Assembly (NCBI GenBank): GCA_030706285.1
Contig: JAUZOU010000003.1
Location: 1-35,367 of the forward strand
Direction: 5' to 3'
Length of the DNA: 35,367 nt
From: Bacteroidota bacterium
Lineage (GTDB): Bacteria > Bacteroidota > Bacteroidia > Bacteroidales > UBA1402
The position numbers were made by a program, and so were the translations under genes. The notes under the pieces are model-generated. The model made no database searches and had not been told where the DNA came from. It saw only the letters and a program-made list of their open reading frames with translations. Of this stretch, positions 1-8,334 are shown one piece after another. The first letter of the stretch is position 1. Each line of letters opens with the position of its first letter.

Positions 1-704
1 CGATCACGCAACCATTGCTTGTGTGTCCCGGCATAGAAATGCATCGTGTACATGATGTTGGTCTGGTTCCGGAGCGGATCGGCCGCCACCAGCTGTATTT
101 CCTGATCCCAACGCGGACAACCCACCAGAATGATGTTGTCGGGATCGATGGCACGTATCGTGGAGATAACCTCTTCGGAATACCTCTTCACGGCCTTCCA
201 AGTGCAAGAATCATCCGGTTCGTTGAAAATCTCATAGATGACGTTCGGGGAATCCTTGTATTTGTTGGCCATTAGCGTAAAAAATGCCTTAGCTTCGCGG
301 GTATGGATCTTGTGACTGTGGAAATCGATGAGGACATAAATGCCGTGTTTGATGGCTGCATCCACCACCGTCGTTATGCAGTTGACGCTGCCTTTGGGAT
401 CGGTCCGGTAGCCCAGGTCGAGATCGACACCCATAGCCGCCCGCACCACATTACATTTCCAGTCGTTGGCTAAAAAGCCTACACAGGAATCGTTGTAAAA
501 CCGGGGATGGAGGCAATGCCATCCGAAGCTGACGCCCCGGAGCACCATGGTATCACCGTGCTCGTTCATGAGCTGTGTACCAACCACTTTGAGTTTTCCG
601 TTGACTTCGACAGGGGTTTTCACTCGCACGGGAGCTTCTTTTTTCTTGCAAGCGGTCAGGCCCAAAATCAGGGCAAAGGCGACCAGTAATGTCATGTTCT
701 TCAT
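1..704 (-). CDS. GH5 subfamily 2-like endo-beta-1,4-glucanase lipoprotein, 3' part cut by window edge
   Basis: The first 234 residues are visible. They begin with a lipoprotein signal whose lipobox ends LTAC (Cys19). After a short linker comes a GH5 TIM barrel: LRGVSFGWH near residue 55, LIDFHSH near 125, and NVIYEIFNEP with the acid/base Glu at residue 162. The stretch IMYTMHFYAGTHKQWLRD near 217-234 resembles GH5_2 endoglucanases of the Bacillus type. The catalytic nucleophile Glu lies beyond the left edge. The likely role is endo-cleavage of beta-1,4-glucosyl linkages in glucomannan; a mannanase activity cannot be excluded. The gene starts 11 bases after the epimerase gene and is the last visible gene of the locus. 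The residues after the lipid Cys are Lys-rich (CKKKEAP) rather than acidic, unlike the other lipoproteins here, so surface exposure is less certain. ATG at 704 is chosen because it gives a complete lipoprotein signal. Confidence 0.87.
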   Translation of the reverse strand, partial: MKNMTLLVAFALILGLTACKKKEAPVRVKTPVEVNGKLKVVGTQLMNEHGDTMVLRGVSFGWHCLHPRFYNDSCVGFLANDWKCNVVRAAMGVDLDLGYRTDPKGSVNCITTVVDAAIKHGIYVLIDFHSHKIHTREAKAFFTLMANKYKDSPNVIYEIFNEPDDSCTWKAVKRYSEEVISTIRAIDPDNIILVGCPRWDQEIQLVAADPLRNQTNIMYTMHFYAGTHKQWLRD

Positions 705-715
705 GGGAAAAGTAT

Positions 716-1939
716 CTATTTAAGTTGTTGTATCCGTTCCAACAGTTCCAAACACATGCGGCCGTTGTGGTAGGGACATTTCCAGAAACCGGCCTTGTCG
801 TTGATGCGATCGGGCATTCCTTGCGAAGACACCGACCAAAACCACTCGCCGGTATCTGCATCGATCAGCTTGGTCCGGATGAAGCTCCAGCCTTGGAGTA
901 CCGACCGGCTGTATCGTTCATCACCCGAGAGTCGCCAGGCATTGAAAAAACCGACCATCGCTTCCGCCTGTGGCCACCAGTCGCGGTTGTCGTCCACGTG
1001 TCCGGAGACGGAGTCTCTCTCGTTGATGATGGAGCCATCCGGCTGAACACCTTCAAAGGCGGCCTCCGCCATTCGTACAGATTCTTCCCGAACCATGGTC
1101 AAGAGATCTTCGTCTCCCAGCATTTCGGCGGCTTCCAGCAAGAGCCAGGAAGCCTCAATGTCGTGGCCATACGAAATCAAGGAAGACCTGCATACCCAGT
1201 TTTCATCGAAGAACAGATCCAAATGATGGGTTTGCGGCTGGATAATCTTTTCAAGAAAAAGCAGAATAAGATTTCGAAGCTGCCTTGCCAACAACGGCGT
1301 CCGATAAACCCGGTAGAGGTTGGTATAGGCCTCCAACACGTGCAGATGCGTGTTCATGGTTTTCTTCTCGTTGGCATCTTTTTCACTGAGGCGAAGATCT
1401 TCCAACAAATTCCACCGGCGGTCAAAAGCTTCCAGATAACCGTTCTTACCGGAATCGAAGCTGTATTTTTCGATCAGCTCGAACAATTCGACGGCCTTGT
1501 CCAGCGAGGCTTTGTCACCGGTGAGGCGGTAATACTCCACCAACGCATAGATAAAGAAAGCCTGGCTGTAAACCTGCTTCTTGGTATCCGCCGGTGAGCC
1601 GTCGGCATTCAACATCCAATAGGTCCCGCCATGGGTTTCATCGAAAAAATGGTCGAAAATGTAGTCTCTGGCTCTATCGACGAATGGTCTTATCTGAAGA
1701 GGCCCTAAATGCCGCGCGGCCGCTGAAAATGTCCAAAGAATACGGGCGTTCAGGATGGCCCCCTTGGGCGCTTGCTGAACCAGCTCATTCTGGCCGTTCA
1801 TCCGGCCAAAGTAGCCACCGTGCTGCCCATCAACCATCCGTTCCATCCAAAACGGCAGGATATGTTGTGTCAGCTCGTACTGCACTTCTTCTTTGAGTTT
1901 GTAAAAAGACGGTATCATCAAGGATTCTTTCACGGTCAT
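716..1939 (-). CDS. Cellobiose/mannobiose 2-epimerase (AGE superfamily)
   Basis: The 407-residue product belongs to the N-acylglucosamine 2-epimerase superfamily, cellobiose 2-epimerase branch. Visible marks are ELTQHILPFWMERM near 22, NTHLH with His198/His200, SYGHDIEASW with His259, WWPQAEAMVGF near 321, and CPYHNGRM with His391. The histidines match the general acid/base residues known for this family. There is no signal peptide, so it acts in the cytoplasm. In the Bacteroides fragilis mannan pathway the homologue turns beta-1,4-mannobiose into mannosylglucose, the substrate of GH130; it can also turn cellobiose into glucosylmannose. The frame is open upstream to 1999, but that would overlap the GH94 gene. 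ATG at 1939 avoids this; ATG at 1918 (MIPSFYKL) is an equally plausible alternative giving 400 residues. Confidence 0.92.
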   Translation of the reverse strand: MTVKESLMIPSFYKLKEEVQYELTQHILPFWMERMVDGQHGGYFGRMNGQNELVQQAPKGAILNARILWTFSAAARHLGPLQIRPFVDRARDYIFDHFFDETHGGTYWMLNADGSPADTKKQVYSQAFFIYALVEYYRLTGDKASLDKAVELFELIEKYSFDSGKNGYLEAFDRRWNLLEDLRLSEKDANEKKTMNTHLHVLEAYTNLYRVYRTPLLARQLRNLILLFLEKIIQPQTHHLDLFFDENWVCRSSLISYGHDIEASWLLLEAAEMLGDEDLLTMVREESVRMAEAAFEGVQPDGSIINERDSVSGHVDDNRDWWPQAEAMVGFFNAWRLSGDERYSRSVLQGWSFIRTKLIDADTGEWFWSVSSQGMPDRINDKAGFWKCPYHNGRMCLELLERIQQLK

Positions 1940-1979
1940 TTCAGTTAGGTAAAAGTTTCGGGTCACTCCAGCTGACCTT

Positions 1980-4415
1980 TCAAAGTGTCGCCACCACATG
2001 GCAGATACTACCGGCCGGCTTCAGTGGAATGCGGTTGCCCTGCACAGGCTCTCCGTCTACCGTCAGGCTGCGGAGGCCTTTCATACGCCCATCCGGATTG
2101 TTCACCCGGATGTGGTAGGTTGCTCCGCGAAATTTCCTTGTGACGGTGTATCCTTTCCAATCGGGAGGAATGCAGGGATTCACTTCCAGACTTTCGTAAT
2201 CGGGTTTAATACCCAGGATATACTGGGAAATAGCATAGTAATTCCACGCAGCCGTACCGGTGAGCCAGGAGTTCTTAGCCTCACCGGGCCGAAAAGCATC
2301 TTTTCCGGCTATCATCTGGGCGTACACATAGGGTTCAACTTTATGTAGGTCGCTGTGAGCCTCGGTATAGGAAGGGCATATCTTGCGGAAGTATTCCCAG
2401 GCGCGGTCTCCCCTGCCCTGCATTGTTTCACCGATGATGATCCAGGGATTGTTGTGACAGAAGATGCCGGCGTTTTCTTTATACCCGCCTGGATAGCTGG
2501 ATATTTCTCCGTATTCAATGTAATAACGGGTATATGGGGGATTGTTGAGCACGATGCCGTGCTCACAGTCCAGACGTTTCTTTACGGCATCGAGAGCCTT
2601 GGAGACCATACCTTCCTCCATTCCGATACCAGCCATGGTACACCAGCCATTTGATTCGATGAAAATCTGACCTTCCTCGTTTTCCTTCGATCCGATCTTG
2701 TTGCCGAAATAATCGTAGGCCCGGAGAAACCATTCGCCGTCCCAGCCATATTGCTTAATCGCTTCGGTCATAGCATAGACCTGACGCTGGGCACGTCCGG
2801 CTTCCCCGTTCTTGCCCAATTGAAGGCAAAGCCCGGCATATTCACGTCCGTAAAGCACGAATTGGCCGGCAATCATCAAACTTTCGGCCTGACTACCTTC
2901 CGTCTTGTTTTCAGTCGTCTGAAAACTCTCGTCAGGGTCATTCGAAAAGCAGTTCAGGTTGAGGCAGTCGTTCCAATCGGCCCGGCCGATCAAAGGCAAA
3001 CCGTGTGGGCCAAGATGATTCGGCACATAGTCGAAAGAGAGCGTCAGGTGCCGGAAGAGCGAAACCTCAGTGCCAGGTGTGTTGTCGAAAGGGACAGGTT
3101 CATTCAGAAGGCTGAAATCACCAGTTTCCTTGATGTAGCTGATGGTGCCGATGATGAGCCATAAGGGGTCATCGTTGAATCCCTGTCCGATCTCATTGTT
3201 GCCTTTCTTGGTCAACGGTTGATATTGGTGATAACATCCTCCGTCCGGAAATTGGGTGGAAGCGATATCGAGGATTCGTTCCCTGGCACGCTCTGGTATT
3301 TGATGGACAAAACCGATCAAATCCTGGTTGGAATCGCGGAATCCCATGCCACGTCCGATACCACTTTCGAAAAACGAGGCGGAACGGGAAAACAGGAAGG
3401 TAATCATACATTGGTATTGATTCCAACAATTGACCATCCTGTCCAACCTGGGTTCATCCGATTGAAGCGTAAAGACAGTCAGCAGCTTGTTCCAATAGGC
3501 TTTCAGTTCCTCAAAGGCTGAAGTCACTTTCTCAACCGTATCAAACGCCTCGATGAGTGCCTTAGCCGGTTTTTTATTGATGACATTCTGATGCTCCCAC
3601 TTCTGTTCGTCTGGGTTTTCGACGTAACCCAACAGAAAAATCAGGTCCTTGCTTTGACCGGGAGCCAGCGTCACCTCCAGGCAATGCGAAGCGATGGGGG
3701 ACCAACCGTGAGCTACGCTGTTCCTCGGTGTACCATCCAAAACCACCTGAGGTTCATCAAAGCCGTTGTATAGGCCGAAAAACGTTTCCCTGTCCGTATC
3801 GAAGCCTTTCACCGGCTTGTTCACCGAATAAAAGGCATAATGATTGCGCCGTTCCTTGTATTCGGTCTTATGGTAGATGACGGAATCTTCCGTCTCAACC
3901 TCGCCGGTGGAAAAGTTGCGCTGGAAGTTTTCCATATCTGTGGCGGCATTCCACAAGCACCATTCGATGAAAGAGAAAACCTGAATGGTCTTGGTTGAAG
4001 TTCCCAGGTTCCGGAGCGTCAGGTGTTGCACCTCCGCTCTGGTTTTCAAGGGAACGAAATACAGCACCTTGGCCTCGAGTTCATTTTTGACACCCTTGAT
4101 GATCGTATAGTTCATCCCGTGCCGGCACTCATAACCGTCCAAGGGCGTCTTGCACGGTTTCCAGCCTGGGTTCCAGACATTTTCACCTTCCTTGATGTAG
4201 AAATACTTGCCGCCGCTGTCCATGGGCACGTTGTTGTACCGGTAACGGGTAATACGCCGGAACTTGGCGTCTTTATAGAAGGAATAGCCCCCGGCCGTGT
4301 TGGATATCAGGCTGAAGAAGTCTTCCGTACCCAGATAGTTGATCCAGGGCCAAGGCGTCTTCGGATCGGTGATGACATACTCCCGTCTTTTGTCGTCAAA
4401 ATGTCCGTACTGCAT
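1980..4415 (-). CDS. GH94 cellobiose phosphorylase
   Basis: This 811-residue enzyme of glycoside hydrolase family 94 would convert cellobiose plus phosphate to glucose 1-phosphate and glucose in the cytoplasm. The N-terminus (YGHFDDKRREYVI, then TPWPWINYLGTEDFF) and the segment GRADWNDCLNLNCF near residues 477-490, which carries the family's catalytic Asp, are typical of cellobiose phosphorylases. RGMGFRDSNQDL (355-366) and the length also fit. There is no signal peptide. It lies 10 bases after the transporter gene and before the epimerase gene. Its presence argues that the substrate of the locus contains beta-1,4-linked glucose, as glucomannan does. GH94 also includes cellodextrin phosphorylases, but the sequence start and size favour the cellobiose enzyme. 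Confidence 0.93.
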   Translation of the reverse strand: MQYGHFDDKRREYVITDPKTPWPWINYLGTEDFFSLISNTAGGYSFYKDAKFRRITRYRYNNVPMDSGGKYFYIKEGENVWNPGWKPCKTPLDGYECRHGMNYTIIKGVKNELEAKVLYFVPLKTRAEVQHLTLRNLGTSTKTIQVFSFIEWCLWNAATDMENFQRNFSTGEVETEDSVIYHKTEYKERRNHYAFYSVNKPVKGFDTDRETFFGLYNGFDEPQVVLDGTPRNSVAHGWSPIASHCLEVTLAPGQSKDLIFLLGYVENPDEQKWEHQNVINKKPAKALIEAFDTVEKVTSAFEELKAYWNKLLTVFTLQSDEPRLDRMVNCWNQYQCMITFLFSRSASFFESGIGRGMGFRDSNQDLIGFVHQIPERARERILDIASTQFPDGGCYHQYQPLTKKGNNEIGQGFNDDPLWLIIGTISYIKETGDFSLLNEPVPFDNTPGTEVSLFRHLTLSFDYVPNHLGPHGLPLIGRADWNDCLNLNCFSNDPDESFQTTENKTEGSQAESLMIAGQFVLYGREYAGLCLQLGKNGEAGRAQRQVYAMTEAIKQYGWDGEWFLRAYDYFGNKIGSKENEEGQIFIESNGWCTMAGIGMEEGMVSKALDAVKKRLDCEHGIVLNNPPYTRYYIEYGEISSYPGGYKENAGIFCHNNPWIIIGETMQGRGDRAWEYFRKICPSYTEAHSDLHKVEPYVYAQMIAGKDAFRPGEAKNSWLTGTAAWNYYAISQYILGIKPDYESLEVNPCIPPDWKGYTVTRKFRGATYHIRVNNPDGRMKGLRSLTVDGEPVQGNRIPLKPAGSICHVVATL

Positions 4416-4425
4416 AATCCATCTT

Positions 4426-5835
4426 TTAGCTATTTCTGTCTTTGGTTGTCATTTGTCTGGCTTCGGTAAGTTCCGAGCTGATTTTCTTCAAACGCTTTTC
4501 ATTGAGCGGATACAGGGCCATACACAAGACACCGATGGCGGCTCCGGCTGCCGGGAAAAAACTCAACATCATACGAATTCCTTCCTGTGCAAACTCGGTC
4601 TGGGCCACATTGGCCTTAAATCCGTAATAGCCTAGCAACCAGCCACACATGGCGCCACCGATGGTCCAACCGAATTTTTGGGACATGGAAGAAGCGGAAA
4701 ATACAAGCCCGGTGGCACGATGTTTCGTCTTCCATTCGGAATAGTCCGCCGAATCGGCATACATGGACCAGATGAGCGGTAACGTGGTGCCGACACTCAG
4801 GCTGATGAGGAATTGGAGAACGTATATTTGGGTGACATTTCCACGATCAATGAAATAGAAGAGGATGCTCAATGCCCCGCAGACAACCATGGCACTCAGG
4901 TATGTTCCTTTTTTGCCGATGCGGTTGGCAAACGGTACGGCCAACATAACGCCGATGATGCTGGCGGCCTGGCCGATGACGAAATACAGCGTACTCAGGG
5001 TGATGGTGAGGTTGAAGGCGGCGATGTGGAAAGCATCCTGCGTAAGCACGTAATATTTGAAGTAGTAGATTGCCGCCCCGTCACGGATGGAATTGAAGAA
5101 AATGACGGCGATGCCGGCTCCCAGTAAAATCCACCACGGCGAATTTTGCAGCAGGTCTTTCAGGTCTTGCCTAAGTGAAGTCTTTTCTTTCATGGGCCGG
5201 ATGCGCTCCTTAGTCCAGGAGAAGCAAAGGAAGAAGAACAAGATAGCAACCAGCGCAAACAGGACGGCAGCCAGCTGCCAGCCCAACCGTGGGTTGTTTC
5301 CTCCTCCCAGCTTGCTGAAGATACTGACGACGGGCTCCGCAGCGGCCAACACCAACAGGCTTCCTCCGTAGGCAAACACCATACGGTACGTGGACAACGA
5401 TGTCCGTTCCTTGCCGTCGTCGGTCATAACGCCCATCAACGAAGCGTAAGGCACATTGATGAGGGAATAGACCATCATCATGAGCGAATAGGTAACATAC
5501 GCGTAAAGGATCTTTCCGGTAGGTTCCAGGTCGGGTGTAGAAAAGGTAATTACTCCGATGATACCGAAGGGAACCATCACCCACAGCAGATAAGGACGAA
5601 ATTTACCCCATTTTGTTTCTGTACGGTCTGAAAGCACGCCCACGAAAGGGTCGAAGGCGGCATCCCAGATACGGGTAACCAAAAACATGGTGCCTACTAC
5701 GGCAGCGGAGATTCCGAATATATCGGTATAGAAAAACATGAGATACATGGAAAACAATTTCCAGAACATGGAAGCGGCAGCATCACCGAATCCATAACCG
5801 ATTTTTTCTTTCAAACGAAGCTTGGGAACTACCAT
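4426..5835 (-). CDS. GPH-family (MelB-like) sugar:cation symporter
   Basis: The product (469 residues) is an integral membrane transporter with about twelve hydrophobic segments. It opens with KEKIGYGFGDAAASMFWK and has the motif WDAAFDPFVGVLSDRTETKWGKFRPY, split here for length as WDAAFDPFVGVLSD and TKWGKFRPYLLW, which is characteristic of the glycoside-pentoside-hexuronide family. It would carry mannobiose, mannosylglucose or cellobiose across the inner membrane; the equivalent gene sits between the same enzymes in the B. fragilis mannan cluster. The frame is open upstream to a GTG at 5919, but ATG at 5835 is preferred because family members begin close to this point. That leaves an 85-base gap after the GH27 gene, the widest gap in this enzyme stretch. 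Confidence 0.9.
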   Translation of the reverse strand: MVVPKLRLKEKIGYGFGDAAASMFWKLFSMYLMFFYTDIFGISAAVVGTMFLVTRIWDAAFDPFVGVLSDRTETKWGKFRPYLLWVMVPFGIIGVITFSTPDLEPTGKILYAYVTYSLMMMVYSLINVPYASLMGVMTDDGKERTSLSTYRMVFAYGGSLLVLAAAEPVVSIFSKLGGGNNPRLGWQLAAVLFALVAILFFFLCFSWTKERIRPMKEKTSLRQDLKDLLQNSPWWILLGAGIAVIFFNSIRDGAAIYYFKYYVLTQDAFHIAAFNLTITLSTLYFVIGQAASIIGVMLAVPFANRIGKKGTYLSAMVVCGALSILFYFIDRGNVTQIYVLQFLISLSVGTTLPLIWSMYADSADYSEWKTKHRATGLVFSASSMSQKFGWTIGGAMCGWLLGYYGFKANVAQTEFAQEGIRMMLSFFPAAGAAIGVLCMALYPLNEKRLKKISSELTEARQMTTKDRNS

Positions 5836-5920
5836 AGGTCTAGTCGAATAGTTGTGTTTATTTTCTAACAAGAACAGCTTAATTGATTGATCGTTGTAAA
5901 ACAATCCAAAAGGGGACACT

Positions 5921-7129
5921 TCATGGTATCAGTTTCAAACAAAGCACGTCATGAGCCGGGATGATCGCTTTCAGCTGTTTACGGGTGCCGCCGGCGTTTT
6001 TCTTCCTCCAGACATCGCGGGCCTTGTAAAGGGTTTTCCCCGTATCAAGCACTCTTCCGGAAAGAGAGTCGGTCACCGAAAATGTTTTCCAGTCAAGCTC
6101 CCAATTTTTTGGCGACGTACTACGATTCAGGAAGCAAATAGCCCATTCACCGTTAGTCAAGGGTTTCAGCCAGGTTTCCACACTGTCTTTCACCTGATGG
6201 CGGAATCCCTGGATACCCAAAGAATCCTGGTCAATGGAGATCAAATCTTTGTTGGACAAGATGTCGTAGGTCTCGATGGTCATGTTCCGAAGGTCGTTGC
6301 CTGCCATCAGAGGGGCAGCCAACAGGCACCACAGAGTGAAATGGGCCCGGTCTTCGTTCACAGGCATGCCGTTTCCGACTTCAAGCATGTCGGGATCGTT
6401 CCAGTGCCCGGGGCCGGCATAGACGCGCAAGCCGTCCTGCATGTCCACTATTTGCATGACACCCCAGGAATTCCAGGTGTCCCATTTTTTCACACAATCG
6501 AAGCAGTTGTAGATGTCACCGGTGGTACGCCACAGATGGCCTACGTCCCTGGCCCAGGTCCAAGGCTTGCTTCCTCCCCACTCACATAGGCTGAACACGA
6601 TGGGGCGGCCGGACTCTTTCAGGGCCCTGCTCATGGTGATGTAGGCTCCTTCCGCATTCAGCTTTTCGGTGAAACACCAATCGTATTTGAGGTAATCCAC
6701 TCCCCATTTGGCATACATGAGCGCATCCTGGCATTCATGCCCGCGACTGCCGGGATGTCCGCCGCACGTCTTGTCACCGGCACACGAATAAAGGCCAAAT
6801 TTCAGCCCTTTCGCATGGATGTATTCGGACAAAGCAGTGATGCCTGAAGGAAAGCGTTCGGCATTCGCGGTGATGAAACCTTGTGCGTCCCGTTCTCCTT
6901 GCCAACAGTCGTCAATCACGATGTATTCATACCCGGCATCTTTCAGGCCGGAGGCAACCAACGCATCTGCCACTTCCCGGATCTTGGTCTCGTTGACATC
7001 GCAGCCGAACTTATTCCAGCTGTTCCACCCCATAGGAGGAGTTAGCGCAAGGCCTTCGGATTTTTGAGCCTGCAACGGCATTATAAGTAAAAAGAATAAA
7101 ACGGAAGTTATTATTCTTTGTTTTTGCAT
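5921..7129 (-). CDS. GH27 alpha-galactosidase, secreted
   Basis: This 402-residue enzyme has a cleavable signal peptide (about residues 1-22, ending PLQAQ) without a lipobox, so it is probably periplasmic. The family 27 signatures are clear: LTPPMGWNSWN at 29-39, VIDDCWQ at 71-77, DYLKYDWC with the nucleophile Asp150, and WRTTGDIYN with the acid/base Asp205. It would remove alpha-1,6-galactose side groups from galactomannan or galactoglucomannan oligosaccharides before the backbone is cut to disaccharides. It lies 11 bases after the GH130 gene. Family 27 also contains beta-L-arabinopyranosidases, but the mannan context favours alpha-galactosidase. Confidence 0.95.
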   Translation of the reverse strand: MQKQRIITSVLFFLLIMPLQAQKSEGLALTPPMGWNSWNKFGCDVNETKIREVADALVASGLKDAGYEYIVIDDCWQGERDAQGFITANAERFPSGITALSEYIHAKGLKFGLYSCAGDKTCGGHPGSRGHECQDALMYAKWGVDYLKYDWCFTEKLNAEGAYITMSRALKESGRPIVFSLCEWGGSKPWTWARDVGHLWRTTGDIYNCFDCVKKWDTWNSWGVMQIVDMQDGLRVYAGPGHWNDPDMLEVGNGMPVNEDRAHFTLWCLLAAPLMAGNDLRNMTIETYDILSNKDLISIDQDSLGIQGFRHQVKDSVETWLKPLTNGEWAICFLNRSTSPKNWELDWKTFSVTDSLSGRVLDTGKTLYKARDVWRKKNAGGTRKQLKAIIPAHDVLCLKLIP

Positions 7130-7140
7130 GGCATCAGGTA

Positions 7141-8316
7141 TTAGAGATGGAGTTGCTTATTTTTGGCTATCAAAGCCTTGACGGATGCCACCGAAGCAGC
7201 GGAACGAAAACCGTCGGCCGGTGTATTCAGACAATAGTCCAACAGCTTTTCCACGGTAGAGGTGGCCACATGCATGCGGGTATCGGAAGAGGCATAATAA
7301 ATGAAGACTTTCCCATCTTCGTCCGCTATCCATCCGTTGGAAAACAAGACGTTGGACACATCCCCGGTACGTTCGTCACCCTCTGGTGCCATTAAGTATC
7401 CGGCCGGTTCCGCCAACAACTTGGCCGGATCCTGCAAATCCGTCAGATAAAGATACAATACATATCGCAATCCTGCAGCACAATTTCGCACCCCATGCGC
7501 CAAATGCAGCCAACCTTGGTTCGTCCGGATGGGATGAGGTCCCTCCCCGTTTTTCAATTCCTTTATTGTGTGATAGTTACGATGATTGATAATGATTTCC
7601 TCATTCACGGAAGCATGGCTGATGTCATCTACCAGCGCCCAGCCGATGCCGCCACCTTTCCCTGTTTCGATGAATCCTTCCTGTGGACGGGTGTACAGTG
7701 CATACTTGCCGTCTACGAACTCAGGATGCAACACGACGTTCCGTTGTTGGCTGCCGGAGATCAGGTCAGGCAGCCGATGCCACGTTTTCAGGTCTTTTGT
7801 GCGGACGATGCCGGCAGCAGCCACGGCGGAGGACAAGTCGCCCGCCGGAGCGGCAGGGTCTTTGCGTTCGCTGCAGAACACGCCGTAGATCCAGCCGTCC
7901 TCGTGTACGGTCAGACGCATGTCATACACGTTCGTATCTGGATTTTCGGTCTCGGGTATGGTACAGGGTTCATCCCAAAAGCGAAAGTTGTCGATGCCAT
8001 TGGGACTTTCGGCCACGGCAAAAAAAGATTTGCGGTCATAGCCCTCCACTCGCACCACTAACAGATACTTTCCTTGCCATTTGACAGCTCCGGCGTTTAG
8101 GGTAGCATTGACTCCGATGCGTTCCAATAAATAAGGATTGGTCTTCGGGTCAAGATCGTATCGCCATTCAAGGGGGACATGCGCTGCAGTGATCACCGGA
8201 TGTTCATACCGTTCGAAAATACCGTTTCCGGCTGTTTCTACAGGGCTATTTTTTCTGGCGATCAAGCGTTCGTGGTCAGCTTTCAATTTTTCCAAAGCCA
8301 TCTTGAAGTCTGTCAT
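7141..8316 (-). CDS. GH130 subfamily 1, 4-O-beta-D-mannosyl-D-glucose phosphorylase
   Basis: This cytoplasmic enzyme of 391 residues lacks a signal peptide. It belongs to GH130, a five-bladed beta-propeller family. Key segments are NPYLLERIGVNATLNAGA near 60, TNVYDMRLT with the proposed catalytic Asp132, QRNVVLHPEFVDGKYALYTR near 197, and GEGPHPIRTNQGWLH near 260. It would phosphorolyse mannosyl-beta-1,4-glucose to mannose 1-phosphate and glucose. Together with the 2-epimerase encoded downstream it makes the mannobiose route known from B. fragilis. The gene starts 18 bases after the trimodular glycosidase gene. A GH130_2 mannooligosaccharide phosphorylase is less likely, given the long N-terminal helix (about 1-25) and the pairing with an epimerase. 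Confidence 0.93.
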   Translation of the reverse strand: MTDFKMALEKLKADHERLIARKNSPVETAGNGIFERYEHPVITAAHVPLEWRYDLDPKTNPYLLERIGVNATLNAGAVKWQGKYLLVVRVEGYDRKSFFAVAESPNGIDNFRFWDEPCTIPETENPDTNVYDMRLTVHEDGWIYGVFCSERKDPAAPAGDLSSAVAAAGIVRTKDLKTWHRLPDLISGSQQRNVVLHPEFVDGKYALYTRPQEGFIETGKGGGIGWALVDDISHASVNEEIIINHRNYHTIKELKNGEGPHPIRTNQGWLHLAHGVRNCAAGLRYVLYLYLTDLQDPAKLLAEPAGYLMAPEGDERTGDVSNVLFSNGWIADEDGKVFIYYASSDTRMHVATSTVEKLLDYCLNTPADGFRSAASVASVKALIAKNKQLHL

Positions 8317-8334
8317 ATTGTTCTGTTTTTAGGG

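Noticed and set aside
689..1597. Long plus-strand open frame of 302 codons opposite the epimerase gene
   Set aside because: It is antisense to a clear cellobiose 2-epimerase gene with conserved catalytic histidines, and its translation resembles no family. Other long plus-strand frames opposite GH94, susD and CE7 are rejected for the same reason.
5836..5919. N-terminal extension of the GPH transporter from a GTG at 5919
   Set aside because: The extra 28 residues (SPFGLFYNDQSI and so on) do not resemble the start of GPH transporters, whereas ATG at 5835 does. The extension also requires a GTG start.
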